Notes under the pieces: generated by a model
Databases searched by the model: none
Seen by the model: only the letters and a program-made list of their open reading frames with translations
What the model was told of the DNA's origin: nothing
In this document: positions 1-13,800 of the stretch, one piece after another
Position numbering within the stretch: position 1 is the first letter of the stretch
Layout of the letters: the number at the start of each line of letters is the position of its first letter
Assembly: GCA_905178155.1 (NCBI GenBank)
Contig: CAJINV010000004.1
Location: forward strand, 6,910,358 to 6,974,357
Direction: 5' to 3'
Length of the DNA: 64,000 bases
DNA from: Amoebophrya sp. A120
Taxonomy: Eukaryota > Sar > Dinophyceae > Syndiniales > Amoebophryaceae
Translations under genes and position numbers: made by a program

Positions 1-3000
1 AGCACGTCCACGGTGGCAGGGGTGACGGCGAGTTGTGCTTTTTTGCTCGTTTTTTGTTCTCCTGCTCCTGTGTCAACAACATCTCCTTGTACTTCTTCTT
101 CTTCTTCTTCCGTGCACCAGCAACTCCGCAGCACTCCGGGCAACAGGTACTGCAACCACAGGTCCGGCGGTGTGAAACGCACGCTGCGTGATCGTTCTTT
201 TTGGAAATAAAACTCATCTGCGAGTTGTGTGTCTAGGCAGACAGAAGTCTTTATTTTTGCACCGTCTTCTTGTGCTGCTTGTTCCTTTTCCTCGTCGTGC
301 TGCTGTTTTGCTTTATTTGGTCTGCTTTCGTCCCAATACGTCTGGTTAACAAAAGACAAGAAGCCGAAATACGCCGCCTTTTGCAGTTCAAAATCGTTTG
401 TCAAAGACGCGTGGAAAAGCTTGATCTCAGGATCTTCGATCTTGCCGTGGTCCGAGGTCGTTGCCTGTTTAGTTCATGGTGTGGAAATGCTACTTATAGC
501 TTAATTTTATCTTTTTGTATTTGTTGCGTTTCCTTTTGTTGACCTTGACCCAGCAGTTGTTAGTTGTCATGTGTTTGAAGACAACAGAAAAGAAAAACCA
601 AAATTCTGTAGATTGTTCTTGCATAAAAAGTATAAAGCAATATTGTCAACAACATCATAATACCTCGTCGTTGCTGTTCCTATTCAGCTTGCCCACCACG
701 TTCAGCATCGTTTCGCGTTCAATCTTTTGATCCACCGCAGACCCCTCCTGAAGGCGCAGCTGAAACCACATGCGCTGATGGAACGTTATGCATTGCAAAT
801 ATGTCTGGGTCTGGAAGAATGCAACTTGTGATGCTATTTTTGGAACCCACAAAAATCTGTATTGCATGAGCAGCAAGAGGCGTCCAGTTTTTGCTCCGCG
901 GAGCGGGCATTTGTCATGCGGGATAGGCATCAAGATTCCCGCAAAAAATCTGTCATGCTAGATCATGCACTACAGGCATCATAGCCCATGCGAAATATGC
1001 ATGACAAACCTGGAAATCTTCCGGACCCAGACATTTTTGCATTTGATAAACGTGCTCACTGAACCATCAAGGCCGTCGTTGAAGATTTCTTTCGGAAATA
1101 AAGATGTTTCGTCCCGGAGGTAGGCAGCGAGGAAGTTTTGCACCACTCTCGATATTATTTCCAGATCTACTTTTGGAGGAGCGTCGCTTTGTTCTTGAGC
1201 TACTACTTCCGCAATTTTGTCTGCCAGCTTTACTCCTGGAGGAGCGCCAAGGGGGCTCGTACTTCTCCGCAGCTGTTCCTTTAACTCCTCCTCAGTCCTG
1301 ACTTTTTGGCCGTTGCGGGTGGATATTTGTCCACTGCGGTCCACGTGCGGTAGGAGAAACATCAGCTTGAGGACAACCAGAAGACGCTGGTTCCTTGCAG
1401 CAGAATAAATTTTGTTCCTTGATGTTGTACATCTATTTTCCTCGACGTCGTCGTTGTCACAAAACCCGGCGATCATCCCCAGTAGCGCGGGCAAGAGGTC
1501 CCTTTTCAGAAAAGTGACATACCCCGCCAAGGACAACTTGTTTTTGGGCCAGAATCGGTTGGACGACAGTGTCACTTGTTCGTGGCCATCTTCCTCTGGC
1601 TTGCTGATGCTGTCCATGTCCATTTCCTCTCGGTGAACAACAACCTTCCTTTTTTTAGTCGCCGGCTCTACAAGTAGGTCTTGCGCTCCTGCTTCGTCAT
1701 CCTGTTGCGCTTCGTCGACGTCCAGTTTCGCTTCGTCGTCCTGTTTATCCGCTTTATCATCCTCGTCCGTGACTGGTGTTCCGTGCGGCACTGAGAGTAC
1801 GTAGGCAGTCAGGGTTTCGCACAGAGCCAATACCAACTCCTCCAACTGCTCGCTTGCGTTCTCTTTTTTCGTCATAGCTGTAATTTGCTCTTCTACAATT
1901 TCAGCAGGTCTGGTACTTCCTACACGCCGGCGGTTCCTCAGAAGGTCAGGTCTAACCAACTGGACGAGCGCGAGGTCATACGCCGGGTGCGCTTTTGGGT
2001 CCTGCTCTTCAGCGTCTTCGAACGATCCTCCAAGGATATTGCAAGCAGGTGCATCTTGTTTTTCACCTCTGCCACTGTTCATACCGGCCCTTCCGTGGTC
2101 CCCTGCAGCTTCGCCACTCTGGTGGGAGCAGAAGTAGACCAAGTTTATTTTCAACCGTCTTTCCAGCTCCGCCATCGCTTGCCTGGGTTCCGGCTTCTGA
2201 AGGAAATTTTTCAGCACGGCGACCAAAATGTCCGGGTGGTTCAGCTGTTCGTCATAGACCTTCTTCGCCACCGTCGCGAAAGACTCTTCATGTTCATCTC
2301 TGGAGGTGGCTTGCAGGAGGAAATTGACACTAGCTGGATTCGTGACAATATTTTTAACAATTGGATCTCTGCAGCTGCTAGTACCACTGTCCTTCGCTTT
2401 GTTCTGTTGCTGCTGAAACGCGACAAACTCTGCCGTGAGGTTCTTCAAAATTTTCCGCCGGTAGCGCGGATTGACGACGTTCAACAGGAGGTGCCGGGCG
2501 AGCCAGGGAAGGGTGAAGGTTTTTTCCTCCGTTTCGTCTTGTTGAAAGAAGTCTTGTTGCAAGAAATCTTCGGACGATGAAGTATCAGAAGCATTAGCGT
2601 CGTGTACTAGTTTCTTTTCGCGAATGGACAGCAGGTTCTGCAGTAACAGTTCCGGTGTGATCATAAGGTTAGACCGGCAGCCGCGGACGATGGAATTTCT
2701 CAGACTTTTGGATTTGGTTTTACCGCTGCTGGTATAGTCTTCGTTCTTGCACAGCACCAACGGTGGACTGTTGATGCTGTTGTCGGATGTACCAGAAGAG
2801 GTCGTGGCGACCATAGAAGGGTCCTCGCTGTGCGCTACAAAGGAGCTCCTCCTGGTGCCCTCGTCGCCGCCGTCGTCGTTACTTTCGGCTTCGTGCAACT
2901 GGTTCGTGTTTGATGTTCCGTCTGCCTCTCTAAAAATTTCACCAACTTGATGAACTTCTCCTCCTCTCGCGAGCAGAAAGTGCTGAACGAGCTGCTCCGG

Positions 3001-6000
3001 CAGGGTTTTCGTCGGCGAAGGAGGAGGATTTCCAGGCTGCTCCTCCTCCTCGTCGGTTGTTGTAGCATTATCGTTATTTGTCAACATGAGATCCAACATG
3101 AGCTCTGGTATCGCGAACCACGTGCGTAGCTCGGCCGCGGTCCAGGGGTGCAGCTGGAAGAAGTTGCTTTCGATAAAGCCGCAAGTTTCCTTGACCAGCA
3201 TGGCAGGAGAGGAACAATCTATTCCATCGGGCTCTCTGTTTCCGAGGGTGAGCTTCTGCAGTTTTCTCTCGACCATATCTTCGCAGGGAGGGCGCGGGAA
3301 ATAAATTTTGTTACTCGACGACGTCCTGGTCGGAATCTCCGCCGTCATTTTTCGAACGTGCCACAGAAGTGCGTTGGCGTAGATTCGGGCCCGGTAGTAT
3401 TCGAGGTGATTAATATTTTTCGTAGCTTGACCACGCTTTGTAGTACCTCTACCGGAAACATCCTGCGAACCAGCTTCAGCTTCAGCTGAGGTGCTGTTTT
3501 CCTCGTTTTCCTCATCATCTCCTTCCTTTTCGTCCGCTAGAGAAGTTGTGCCACAACTATCGTCGGTGACCACGATCATGTTCTTCTTGATTCCCATTTT
3601 TCCAGGTAGAATCCAATCCATCAATTTTGCCAGCCGCGAGCCCTTCCCGAAAAAATTCTCCTCCCCCGCGGCTTTCCGCGCCGCGTTCTCGCGGTCCTGA
3701 TGCGCCACGCCGGTGGTGGCGGAGAACTTTTCGTCGCGGGTCGCGTACTCTGTCAGCAAAAACAACGACACCCGATACGCAAACGACGGAAGCTGGTTTA
3801 ATTTTTCCCTCTCTGCCTCGTCACGGCGGTTGCTCAAGTCCTCGTGCCAGACGAGTAAACGATTTAAGACGTCCAACAGCAAAGCCCCCTCTCGCCGGTT
3901 CATTCGCTCCACCGGAGTAGGAGTAGAAGTGGCCGAGCTTGGTCCTCGTCGTGTGGAAGAAGTTTTAGCTGGTTTAATAGTTCTCGACGCCGTCGGGGAC
4001 GACTCTTGATCATCTTGCGGTTGAGGCACACGCACACCACCGCTGCTAATATTTCTGGGCACAACTACTACTACAGATGGCGCAGGATCTACTCCTGCTC
4101 CTCGATTGTTCCTAACCTGTATGACTCCTGTCGCACCCTCAGAGTCCGAGTCCTCATCCGATGAATCTTCTAGGTCCACTTCCCCGATGTTGCTGGTGCC
4201 ATTGTTATTTTCTTCTTGCGCACCATTCTCATTGCAATTCCAATTGCTGCCCTCGTCCTCAGCCGCATCATCAATCTTCGCAGCTCCTGCTGCGAGAAGT
4301 TGTCCTCGGGTCGTCGTATTAGTTGCATCGTCTTCTACAACGACCTCCATCACCATCACACCAGCAGGCGAGGCCGCACCATGGTCTACTTTTTGTTCCG
4401 TTTTCGCTACGTCCTGTTCCTCCTTACTATCCGCGTTCTTATCCTCTTCTTCATCTTGTTGTAGTTCCTCGTCTTCTTCTACTGCAAATGCGCCCTTGCA
4501 ATATGTCAAGTACACAATCCTCTTCAGCAGAGCAACGACGAAGGGCGAGAGAAGCCGTGCGGGAGATGTTGTTGGGGGCTCCTGGTTGTAGTTCTGTGGC
4601 GGGTTCTGGTCTGTTGACTCCTGGTCTTTCTTCTTGCTGTCCTCTGCGTACAACGCGGCGCGAACGCGAAAGGCCTCTTCGACCAACTTGGAGAACACCT
4701 CAGCCGAGTGCTGGACGGAACAAGTCGAAGTAGCACAACTTCTGGCACTTTCCATTTCCATTTCCGCCTCATCGTCACCTTCACAGTTGAAGTTGTTAAA
4801 AAACCCGTCCACCGTGACTGCCAACTCGAAGATGTCCTTTGATGGTGCGGTGTCCGGTTTCAACTTCAATTTCTCGACCCTTTTCTCGTCGAAGACGTTT
4901 TTGAAGACCCCGCTGGAAAGACAGGCCGACAACAGCAGGTCTCGGGCGCGGCACTTGACCGCTTGTTTCTGCTCAGAGAGCATGACGTTGTGCATCGTGT
5001 TGTCAAACAGATCCGCTTCTAGGGATTGGTCCTCTGTACGCATCAATTTCGCTAGCGCATTCACGTAATGGAGGAAGTACTTGTCGCCTACTATCGCTTT
5101 CTCTGCGCAGTTAAACACCCGGGTGTGCAGGAGGTTCAAATAGACCAGAACCCGTTGCTTTCTCGTTTCATCTCCGGCGAACTCCAGCAGAAATTTCGTC
5201 GGCATAATACTATTACCCAGTGAAGAAAGCGGCTTCGTGAAGTCGAACCGCACACTGCTCGGGCCAAGCACACACAAAAACGCCTCCATTACGGAGCACC
5301 AGGCGGCGAACAGCCGGTTCTGGATTTTCACCGCATTTTTTCTCACGAAAATCACCTCCTCTACTTCGGATGATAATTTCTCGGTTTTTAATATCTCGCT
5401 TCCCTCGTCGTTGGACATGTCTGCATCTTCATCTGGTTCATCTGCACAGCCTGCTTTATTTTGTTGTTCTTCCCCTTCGTCGTCCTCGTTTATTTCCAGC
5501 ACAGCTTCAGTCTGATTCGGATCGACCATATGAATGTCAAGGTCATCATCGTCGTCGCTGTCACCCTCGCCGAGCGTTTGATTTTTTTGCCGAGCAGAAG
5601 TAGATGTTCTTGAATTCATTTTCCCACCTTTCATATTTTTGTTTTCCTCCTCCCTCTTCTTCTGCTGCTCGTAGTAGTGTTCTACACTTACCTCAAACCC
5701 GGACATGCACAGCGGGAACAGTTTCACGATTTCCTCCGCTTCTGGTAAATTCTGCAGAATCTCCGTGACAAAACTCGAATTCTGCATCTTCTGACACACC
5801 ACGACGTGCTTTAACAGCGTCCGGATCAGGTACAACGCCTGCTCCAATGATTCCGCGTGGGCTTCCAGGCTTTGCGGAATAAATGAAAAACTTGTACTAG
5901 TGGATAATTCAGATGCCGTTGACGTAGTTGTAGCACCTCCCGACGATATCCTCGTCGTGCAGCACTTGGAAACGAGCTGCTCGAGCGCACGGATCGTGCT

Positions 6001-9000
6001 GGTCAAGCTTTGTTTTCCCAACCCCTTCGGCAAGGCGGTTATCTTTTTGCTGATCTTCGGATTTTGAAACAGCTCCGTGTAGAAGCGAAAGAGGCGAGCT
6101 GAGGTGTTAGAAGTGGGCGTGGGGGCCGCGTGCGAGGAGTTCAATATTGATGAACTAGTGCTACTTGTACCACTAGCACCACCAGCGGTCGTCTCCGTAT
6201 TAAGTTGTTTTAGCTTTGTCAGCGTGTCGTTGACAAATTCGGGTGTCTGGCGCGTGTCGCCCAAAACCGCAAGCAGCAAGTCCCTCGCGTATTCGCTGCG
6301 CAGGACCGGGAGGTCTATGAGAACTTGCTGCAGCGTCTGCATGTCCTTGTCGCCCCGGAACAGCACGCGGTTCGTGCAGAAGGAGGAGAGGACGCGGAAC
6401 AGAGTTTGCTGGAGGGAAACAGAAAACTTCGATGATTGGTTCATTTGGTGTTGCTTCGTGAAAACTGCGATGTTTTTTCCTTCTCGCCCGCGGAAAAAAC
6501 GAGGTGAACATATTGTTCCATCTGATGTAGTTCTACCTCCGGTTCCGGCGGATAATACTTCTAGTGGGAAAACCACGAGGTTAATCGGATTCAGCAACGC
6601 TTCCCTTTCCTCGTCCGTTTCGATGTCTCCGCTCTCCTTCGCGTCGTCCGCATGTAGTCTGGTCACCTCCGGCCGCCCGAGAGTTTGTCCGCTCTCCGGC
6701 TCGAAAAAATTGGTCTCCGTGTGGTGAATATCAAATGCGAAAATGTCTGGGTCTGGAAGAGTCATGCTGCTTTTGCATGACAAGGAAGGGCTGGCGTGGA
6801 AGCTCTAGCATCAGAGGTTTCGAGAAGCTTCCGCAATGCCGAATCTACATCACAAATGCCCGATTTTGGTGACAGAAAGTGGGCAGCTTTTCTTTGCTGC
6901 TTATGCATGAGAGGTTCTTATGTGTTATGAAATGCGCTTCACAAGTTTGCATTCTTCCAGACCCAGACATATTTGCAATGCATAGTGAAAGCGAACACGC
7001 TATCCTGAGTAAAAACGTACCCACACCAGAGTTGTAATGCAAATCTGCATGCTGAAAATGTTTCTCATGCGGAGCCACATGAGAAGCATTTTCCAATCGT
7101 GTTTTGCAATTTGTCATTCTCCAATCAGCATGGTATGCTAGCTCTGTGATTCTGCTGAGCTAGCTCAAACAGCACTACACTACAAATCCAAATTTGTCAT
7201 GCAAAACAGCCAAAACTTGTGGATTTGTCTAGCCGATTCCCCAACTTGACTATGGTGTGGGTACGTTTTTGCTCCGGATACACGCTTTGCGCCACTGGCC
7301 TGCTTCGCCTCCCGTTTTCGCTGGTTCTGCAGACTCCGGTTCAGGAGGTCTTCCTGCGTTTTTCGGGTCAGGGTCAAGAGCCGACGAAGGGCAGCGGAGG
7401 AATTTCGTGCGGCGATTTTGGATGTCGAAGATAATTTCTTGACCACTTTACTGTTTTTGGTTCTCATCTTCTTGCTGCCCTTATTCAACAACGTTTGGGT
7501 TTTTCTACTATTGTTTGCCCAAATACTGTTTGTCAGCGCGGACATCGCGCGGTTGTTGAGGAAAAACAATTTCCCCAGCCTTGGCAAATGCTTCGGCTTC
7601 AACAATTTCGTGTCGATTAAATTGAGAAAGTCGACGGCCGGAAAGATGGATTCGCTGCTGATGTTGTCGGGAGCGGCCTGAAGTCGTGCTTGCTGCTCGA
7701 CTAGTTGTACCTCTCCTTCCGTATTATTTCCACCGCTGCAGCAGAATTTCGCCAACGCTGGAAAGACGTTCGCGCTCATCAGCGATTTCAGAAGCACCAT
7801 GGCAATGTCGCTGTCGTCGTACTCGAGGCAGATTTTCACCCAGTCCAGGTACAGGAACAGCACAGAATTCCCGAACAGATTAAACAGATTGGGCCAGAAC
7901 TTGTTTCTCAATGTAGTCTGGGTTGTAGATGAAGTTGTTTTATTCTTTCGAGGTAGTACAACTAGTTGCTCTGTTTCTTCGTCCAGCCGTGTCGTCGTGT
8001 CTGGATCTTGTGTATTGGTCCTTTTCTTGATTTCCTTCATCGCCAGCCCCTGTACGTCCGCGTCGGCGAGCAGTTCTGTAACCCTCTGTTCGTCCAACAC
8101 CTCTCTGGTGTAGTCGTCTATGCACCCTGTGGGGTCCACGTCCGAGTCCTTGAAGTACAGCTCCGCCTCGAAACAAGTGAGCCCGCGGAGCGTCACCCCA
8201 AGCTTGTCGCTGACCTGGAAAACGCAGTGGCTCTCCAGACTTTGGAGCAATTTTGTCATCACGGTTTCCGAATCAAACGCGTCCAGTTGCTGCTGCAGGG
8301 CTTTGGAAAACACGTTGATACCGGTGGTTGGTTTCGAAGCATTGCCGTTGGTGTGCCTCTTGCTTTTCCCATCGCTTGTCCCAAGACCTGCAGCGGTCTG
8401 CTCGAACGGGAACCGATACAGCAAAGTTCTCGCCGCCTGCTTACTCACCGCGGAAATGGCGCACAACAGCCGGATATCAAATGCAAATATGTTTGGGTCT
8501 GGAAGACTGCCAGATTTGTCATGCACATTTTGTATGATCCATGATGCCTGTAATGCATGCATGCTCTAGCATCTTCACAGATTTTGAGACGGCTTCCTGA
8601 TGCCTAAACCGCATGAGAAATAAATGCCCTCTCGTCCGTGTAGCAGAAACTGGACTGCTGTTCCTGGTCATGCAATACAATTTTTTTTGAAATCCAAAAA
8701 CAGCATTACAAGTTGCAACCTTCCAGACCGAAACATAATTTGCATTCGATACCGGAACACCGCCGCGGTGCGGACCTGCTTGCTTTTCTCCTTGGACTGA
8801 ACTTGAATTGCGAGAAATTGGTGAATTGTCGACATATTCTGCTGCTCCAATAATCGGTTGGTTACAATTTCCGCAATGTTGTTGTTTCCGGATTGATGAT
8901 GATGGTGGTGCCGGGACGAGGAGATTTGATTTGAATTTGTCGAAGACGATGAAGATGATCCAGCATTTGCATTTTTCGGGACGACCGTCCCGACCCCGAG

Positions 9001-9837
9001 ACTGCCTGCTCCCAAAAGCAGTTGCTGCAGGCCCTGAGCCGCCCCAGCGGTGGCTTTGTACTGCAATAATTCGGTCAAAACAGGTTTTCGCCAGGCACCG
9101 TATAGAATCAGATATCAACTGCAAAAGTGTCTGGGTCTGGAAACTTGTGATGCTAAAGTGTGAATGATGGAAGCAATTCCGAATGCAGACCCAAGCATGA
9201 CAACTTTCCAGAACGCTTTCTGATGCACAGCCCGCATGAGAAACTGCGTTTTCGTGTAGACAAAAGAGGCTGCGTATTTTGGTGGTCATGCAATACAAAT
9301 TCTACAGGAATGTGAGACCTGCATTACAAGTTCCACTCTTCCAGACCCAGACATATTTGCAATCCATACCAGAATCGCGCCAAAAATGTCGATGACCAGG
9401 GAAACGCAGAGCTGTCGCTGGTAGTCTGAATTAGAATTTCCACCAATTTGCGCGTGATCTTGAATTATGTCCCCCTTCTTGTCGACGTCGTTTTCCTTTT
9501 CATGTAGAGATTCATTTGTCACAACATCATCACCAGCTCCTGCAACATCCTTGATGTCATTGCTCCGGCGCAGCTTCTTGCTGTTCTTGTTCGAGCCTTC
9601 GAGGAACGTTGTTGCTCGTGGTGTTCCTAACTCGAGCAATTTGAACAGCTCTTCACACCGCGGACTCAAGTGCAGATACTCGTCCAGCAGCTGACACTGT
9701 TCCGGGCCGGCTTTGATGGCTTCGCGGAGTTGGAAAAGCCCTTCGTCCGGCTTGTCGGACCGGAGCCGCTCCAGGAGGCACTGTGCGGCCGCCTCCGGGT
9801 TGGCGGCCAAGTTCTGGACCAAGGTGCTCGTCGCCAT
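1..9837 (-). CDS. Gene 1: URB1/Npa1-like nucleolar pre-ribosome factor (3' end outside window)
   Basis: Start is the ATG at 9837; about 2760 residues lie in the window and the frame is still open at base 1. Coding blocks: 9837-9369, 9112-8752, 8474-7281, 7000-6985, 6728-1049, 786-664, 464-1, separated by five introners and one GT-AG intron. The protein is a long helical-repeat-like chain with many acidic, Ser/Thr-rich and Asn-rich inserts. Assignment to URB1/Npa1 (early 60S ribosome assembly, nucleolus) rests on remembered similarity: the N-terminal block EYLHLSPRCEELFKLLE (residues 53-69), a block with SVLFLYLDWVKICLEYDDSD, and RFDFTKPLSSLG further on match in order the human URB1 N-terminal half. 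Length also fits a family of over 2000 residues. The 5.7-kb block 1049-6728 contains no introner. Alternative: another large HEAT-like nuclear protein. Frame is well supported, family moderately. Confidence 0.6.
465..663 (-). other. GT-AG intron, gene 1
   Basis: Donor GACGAG|GTATTATG and acceptor ctaaacag|GCAACG. Phase 0, joining SNDE to ATTSDHG. Reading through would stop at TGA (655-657), so the intron is needed for the open frame that runs to base 1. Confidence 0.75.
787..1048. mobile_element. Introner IE-1 in gene 1
   Basis: TSD aacgt on both sides; TAT...ATA ends; 262 bp. Junction STF|HQR. Confidence 0.9.
6729..6984. mobile_element. Introner IE-1 in gene 1
   Basis: TSD gtgaa on both sides. 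Junction RVRFH|HTETN. Only 16 bases separate it from the next introner. Confidence 0.92.
7001..7280. mobile_element. Introner IE-5 in gene 1
   Basis: TSD cacgc on both sides; the TIRs read tatcctgagtaaaaacgtac at the left and its complement at the right. Junction AKRV|RFH. Confidence 0.92.
8475..8751. mobile_element. Introner IE-1 in gene 1
   Basis: TSD ccgga on both sides. Junction AVFR|LLCA. Confidence 0.92.
9113..9368. mobile_element. Introner IE-1 in gene 1
   Basis: TSD tcaga/ccaga (one mismatch). Junction FGAIL|LYGAW with one residue spanning the duplicated site. Confidence 0.88.
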
Positions 9838-10857
9838 TTTCTCGACCGATAATGATCTTCAGAAAACGAGATTTGCATAAATATGACTAGAATAATATAC
9901 GACGGCGCTCATCAGAGCAAAAGAAGAAAACAGTAGAGTTTGAGCAAGCTACCAGAAACTAAACTTCTTCTCGCTCTTAGCTATGCAGGGACTACTATTT
10001 GATGAACTTGCTGTACATGGGTTACTGTGTTCGCAATTTCTAGCGGAAAAAGTTTCGTGATGGTTCGTTGTCGTCTTTCTCTTCGTCCTGTGTGCGTTTC
10101 GGAAAAAAATAGCTTAAATTTTTACGATATTGGAGTTAAACGATAGAAGCTGAATTTTGATCCTTGGCGTTATCCTTTCGGTTTCGTCTCAGTGTCAGTT
10201 TTTTTGTTCTGCGGATCTTTCATTTGCACAGCATGCTCGTTGTTAGTACGTTGAGTGATCAGTGAGAGTCTTTTCTTCTCAGATCCAGATGTTGTGGAGA
10301 GCTATTACATTTTTCTCGAGGCAGACAAATCGAACTTGCGATCTGCGTCGGTGTCGGATCAGCTTGAGTATAATTTTGTTCACGATCATCTGAGAGATCC
10401 AGATCTTTGCATAAAACGATCAGAGATGCTATTCCGCCAGCCACTCTCTTACCGCACTTGCTCAGTGACTGCATTTTGATTCTTGTCGAACTACTTTTAC
10501 ATACATGTACTCAAGTTTCGTAGGAAGATGATTCTGGGCCAGCCAGCACACAGCAATGTGACGAAGGGTCGTCGTGTTTTCTATCATGGTGAGTACCAGC
10601 ACCAGCTCGACTCGAGCACGTTATTCAAGCAAAACCAACCATTGAGCTGTTCATCCATGTACAGAAGGACAAGGAACTTGTTCAACATAGCGTTAATAGT
10701 AGTCCTTACAGTTCATCAACAACATCTTCAATCATGCCAGAACCTAATGTATAGAAGGCATGGACGATGTCGATGATCAGATGAGGGAAAGCAGGAAGCG
10801 ACATAATTTACATTTCGTGTCTAAAATGAGTTACTTATCTTACCGAAAAAATTTTCT
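9838..10857. other. Intergenic region between genes 1 and 2
   Basis: Holds the upstream region of gene 1 and the 3' flank of gene 2. AT-rich. Two short plus-strand open frames (10255-10479, 10483-10776) have no recognisable domain and are not called. No introner present. Confidence 0.6.
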
Positions 10858-13800
10858 TCAAAAGTTTCCCCGCAATTCCAACTGCTTCCGCGTGTCGGCA
10901 GGACCGTACCCGGGCAATTCCCTCTGTAGCGTTCTCAAACGTTATGTTCTCAACTGTTACACGATTTGTCATGCAAAACCAACATCATCATCCACACGGC
11001 GCAGCGACTTCGCATGACAAATTCCCGAAGGGCTACACAACATTTAAATCTGTGCGGAATTTGTAATGCTAGTGGTGCAATCCTCCCCCTTTGACTTTTG
11101 CTATGCTTGCATTGCAAATTCATGTAACAGTTGAGAATGTAACAATTTAGAATGCCATACCCTCGGCATATCGTCCACCGCGCCGTTTAACATTTTTTCG
11201 CTCGGACCCACAATAATTTCCCCCTGCGCCCCGCGCCAGGCTTTCTGTCCGGCGTGCGTCACCCAGCTGCCATCGTCTTGGTTCTTCAGAATACCGAGCT
11301 GCCGAGCTTTGGTATGGATGTGTCAGGATCGAAATCGACAAAGTTGAAATGGTTTGTCATGCATAGAATGGATGCCAGTTGGAACCCAGTTTCCAAGTGG
11401 CGCATGATAAATTTCGGTGGTCCCTAAATCCAGTTTTTCATGCTGTTTAGGCAAAGAAGGGCGATTTTCTCATGCTACTTTAGCAGCTCGAGCTGCAACC
11501 CCAAACAGGCTTACAATCGGCCTCACTTGCCTGCTCTGCAACACACGTACCTCGGGTCATGCATTTTATGCATTACAAATTATTTCAACTTTGACGATTG
11601 CTATTGCAAACCTGACGCTTCCATATTTGGAGGACTGGACATAGTCTTTTTCGGAGAGCTGCGAAACATACCCGTTGCCGGACAATTCTTGCACTTTCCG
11701 GCCTTGTATGCATTGCAAAAGTATCGTACTAGAACTAGTATGAATTGCGAATTGGCTCAGCATTACAAATCAAATTTGTAATGCATAACCGCAATTAGTA
11801 CGAGTGCGATACTTCTTGTTTTGCATTTCATACCGTGGTGCGTTTGCGGTCGGGAAGAGGCGGGCATCGCCCGCTGTTCGCGCAGAACCTCCGCCGCCTG
11901 AGACATGCCGTCGCGGATGGCACTGCAGGCACTGTTTTCATAATTGATACGGTCGTCGGGTGCATGATGTTGTCAAGTGCATTTTTTGTGTCATGGGGTG
12001 CAAGAAGAACGGCATGACAAGCACTTGTTCCATGAGGATTGAGGAACAACATAGCACAGTATGCATAATTCAACAATCAAGAAGAGAAAAAACCATCACA
12101 ATGTGTACTTATCTATAAGTACACAAACTCGTTTATTGCGCTGGACCGTCGCTCCGGCACCTCCGCTAAATTTGCCGTCATGCCGCTGCTATGAACTGCA
12201 AAAGTATAGCACTCGTATGAATGCATTACAAATTTGCTCAGCATGAGAAATGTAATTCGTAATGCGGATTTACCTTGAGACAAGGATTTGCAAATGCAAT
12301 GCATGTTGACTGCAATTACCACGAGTGCGATACTTTTGCAATGCATAGCTGCCAAACACATGGTGTTCATTTCCGAACATGTTGTGCATCTTCCTTTCTT
12401 ATCAAATGCAAATGTGTCTGGGTCTGGAAGATTGCTACGTTTGTCATGCATGTCTGACATGACTCAAGAATCTGTGATGCATGAGGACGAAGCGGCCCCT
12501 TTGCCTGTCGTGCAAAAACGCAGTTTGCCATGCGAAACACGCAACACATAGGAGCCCAAAAATTTGTCATGCTTGGCTCCGTATTGCAGTGGAACTCTCA
12601 TTCACATTTAGCATTACAAATTTCCAGAGACCCAGACATATTTGCAATGCATATTTCTCTCGCCGTTTTAAAGTCGTCTGATCGGTGCCCGGTGAGGTTT
12701 CTCGCGGAAATTTCTGACTTGATGTGGTAGTGGTCGGCTGGGTAGGTATCTCATGAGAAAAAATTGTCTCAGTCTCAAACCTGTATATGCAGACTCAGCA
12801 ATAAAATCAAAAAAACTCTGAGGCTTTAGAACGCAAAGGCGCACTTCTTGTTGCATGTCCTCAGCATCACAAACAGTCGTCTGCTGGAAGAAGTTCTGCA
12901 TAAATTGCAAGTTGAGACTGAGCCAGTTTTTTCTTGCGATAAGGTACCGAGGGCTTCCTCGCGCTGGACCACTTTTTTTCGATGAAGATTCGGGTCGACG
13001 GGACCTAGCAAAGTACACGTTATTAAATCGATTTCGTCGGTTCATCTTGTTCGCGAATAAGCACGGCAGCACGCACGACAAACTACGAAACTACCAGAAA
13101 AAAAATAAGAATGGTAAAAAATGCCTTCAAAGGTGTCGTGTCCGTGTGTGAAAAAAAATAAAAATCACAAAAGCGATAGAAGCCAGGTCGTTATACCGAA
13201 AATGTCCGAGAAGTTTTTCTCCTTGTGTCTTCTCGGGTCTTCAGGCGGTTCGAATTTTTTCCGCTCGTGCATCTCACCTTCCACTTCCCGGGAGTGCAAA
13301 TTCCCGTGGAACCTATGCATTGCAAAACGATCGCGCAGATCGCACTTTTTCTAGGAGGTACAGCTTGATGCATTTTTTGCTTGACAAATTTCCTCACAAA
13401 ATATAAATCGTGATAGTCATGCAGATTAAGGTAAAATAAGCAAGCAGATTCGTCATGCCAGACTGCAATTTGCGCGAGTTGTGCGCTGCTTTTGCACAGG
13501 ATAGAACCGTATCAAATGCAAATATGTCAGTCTGAGTCTGGAAGATTGCAAATGTTTGTGATGCAGAGTCTGCGTCACACAGAAAGTCTGGCATGCAAGC
13601 CCCAGCAACACAGGTTCTTTTGGGCAGGACTCTCAATGCCTAATCCACATGACAAATCCCTTCTTTCGGAGACCAGAAAAGGGGCTCGCTGCTTTTGCTC
13701 CCCGAGCATGACAGATTTTTTCATGATATAAAATGCGCATGACAAGTTGCATCTTTCCAGACCCACACATTTTTGCAATCCATAAACCGCTCTGCCGCGG

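Noticed and set aside
10255-10776. Two short plus-strand frames upstream of gene 1
   Set aside because: They have no domain and lie between two minus-strand genes; too little evidence to call.
12826-13081. Minus-strand open frame between two exons of gene 2
   Set aside because: It lies inside a phase-compatible GT-AG intron, has no start context and shows no recognisable domain.
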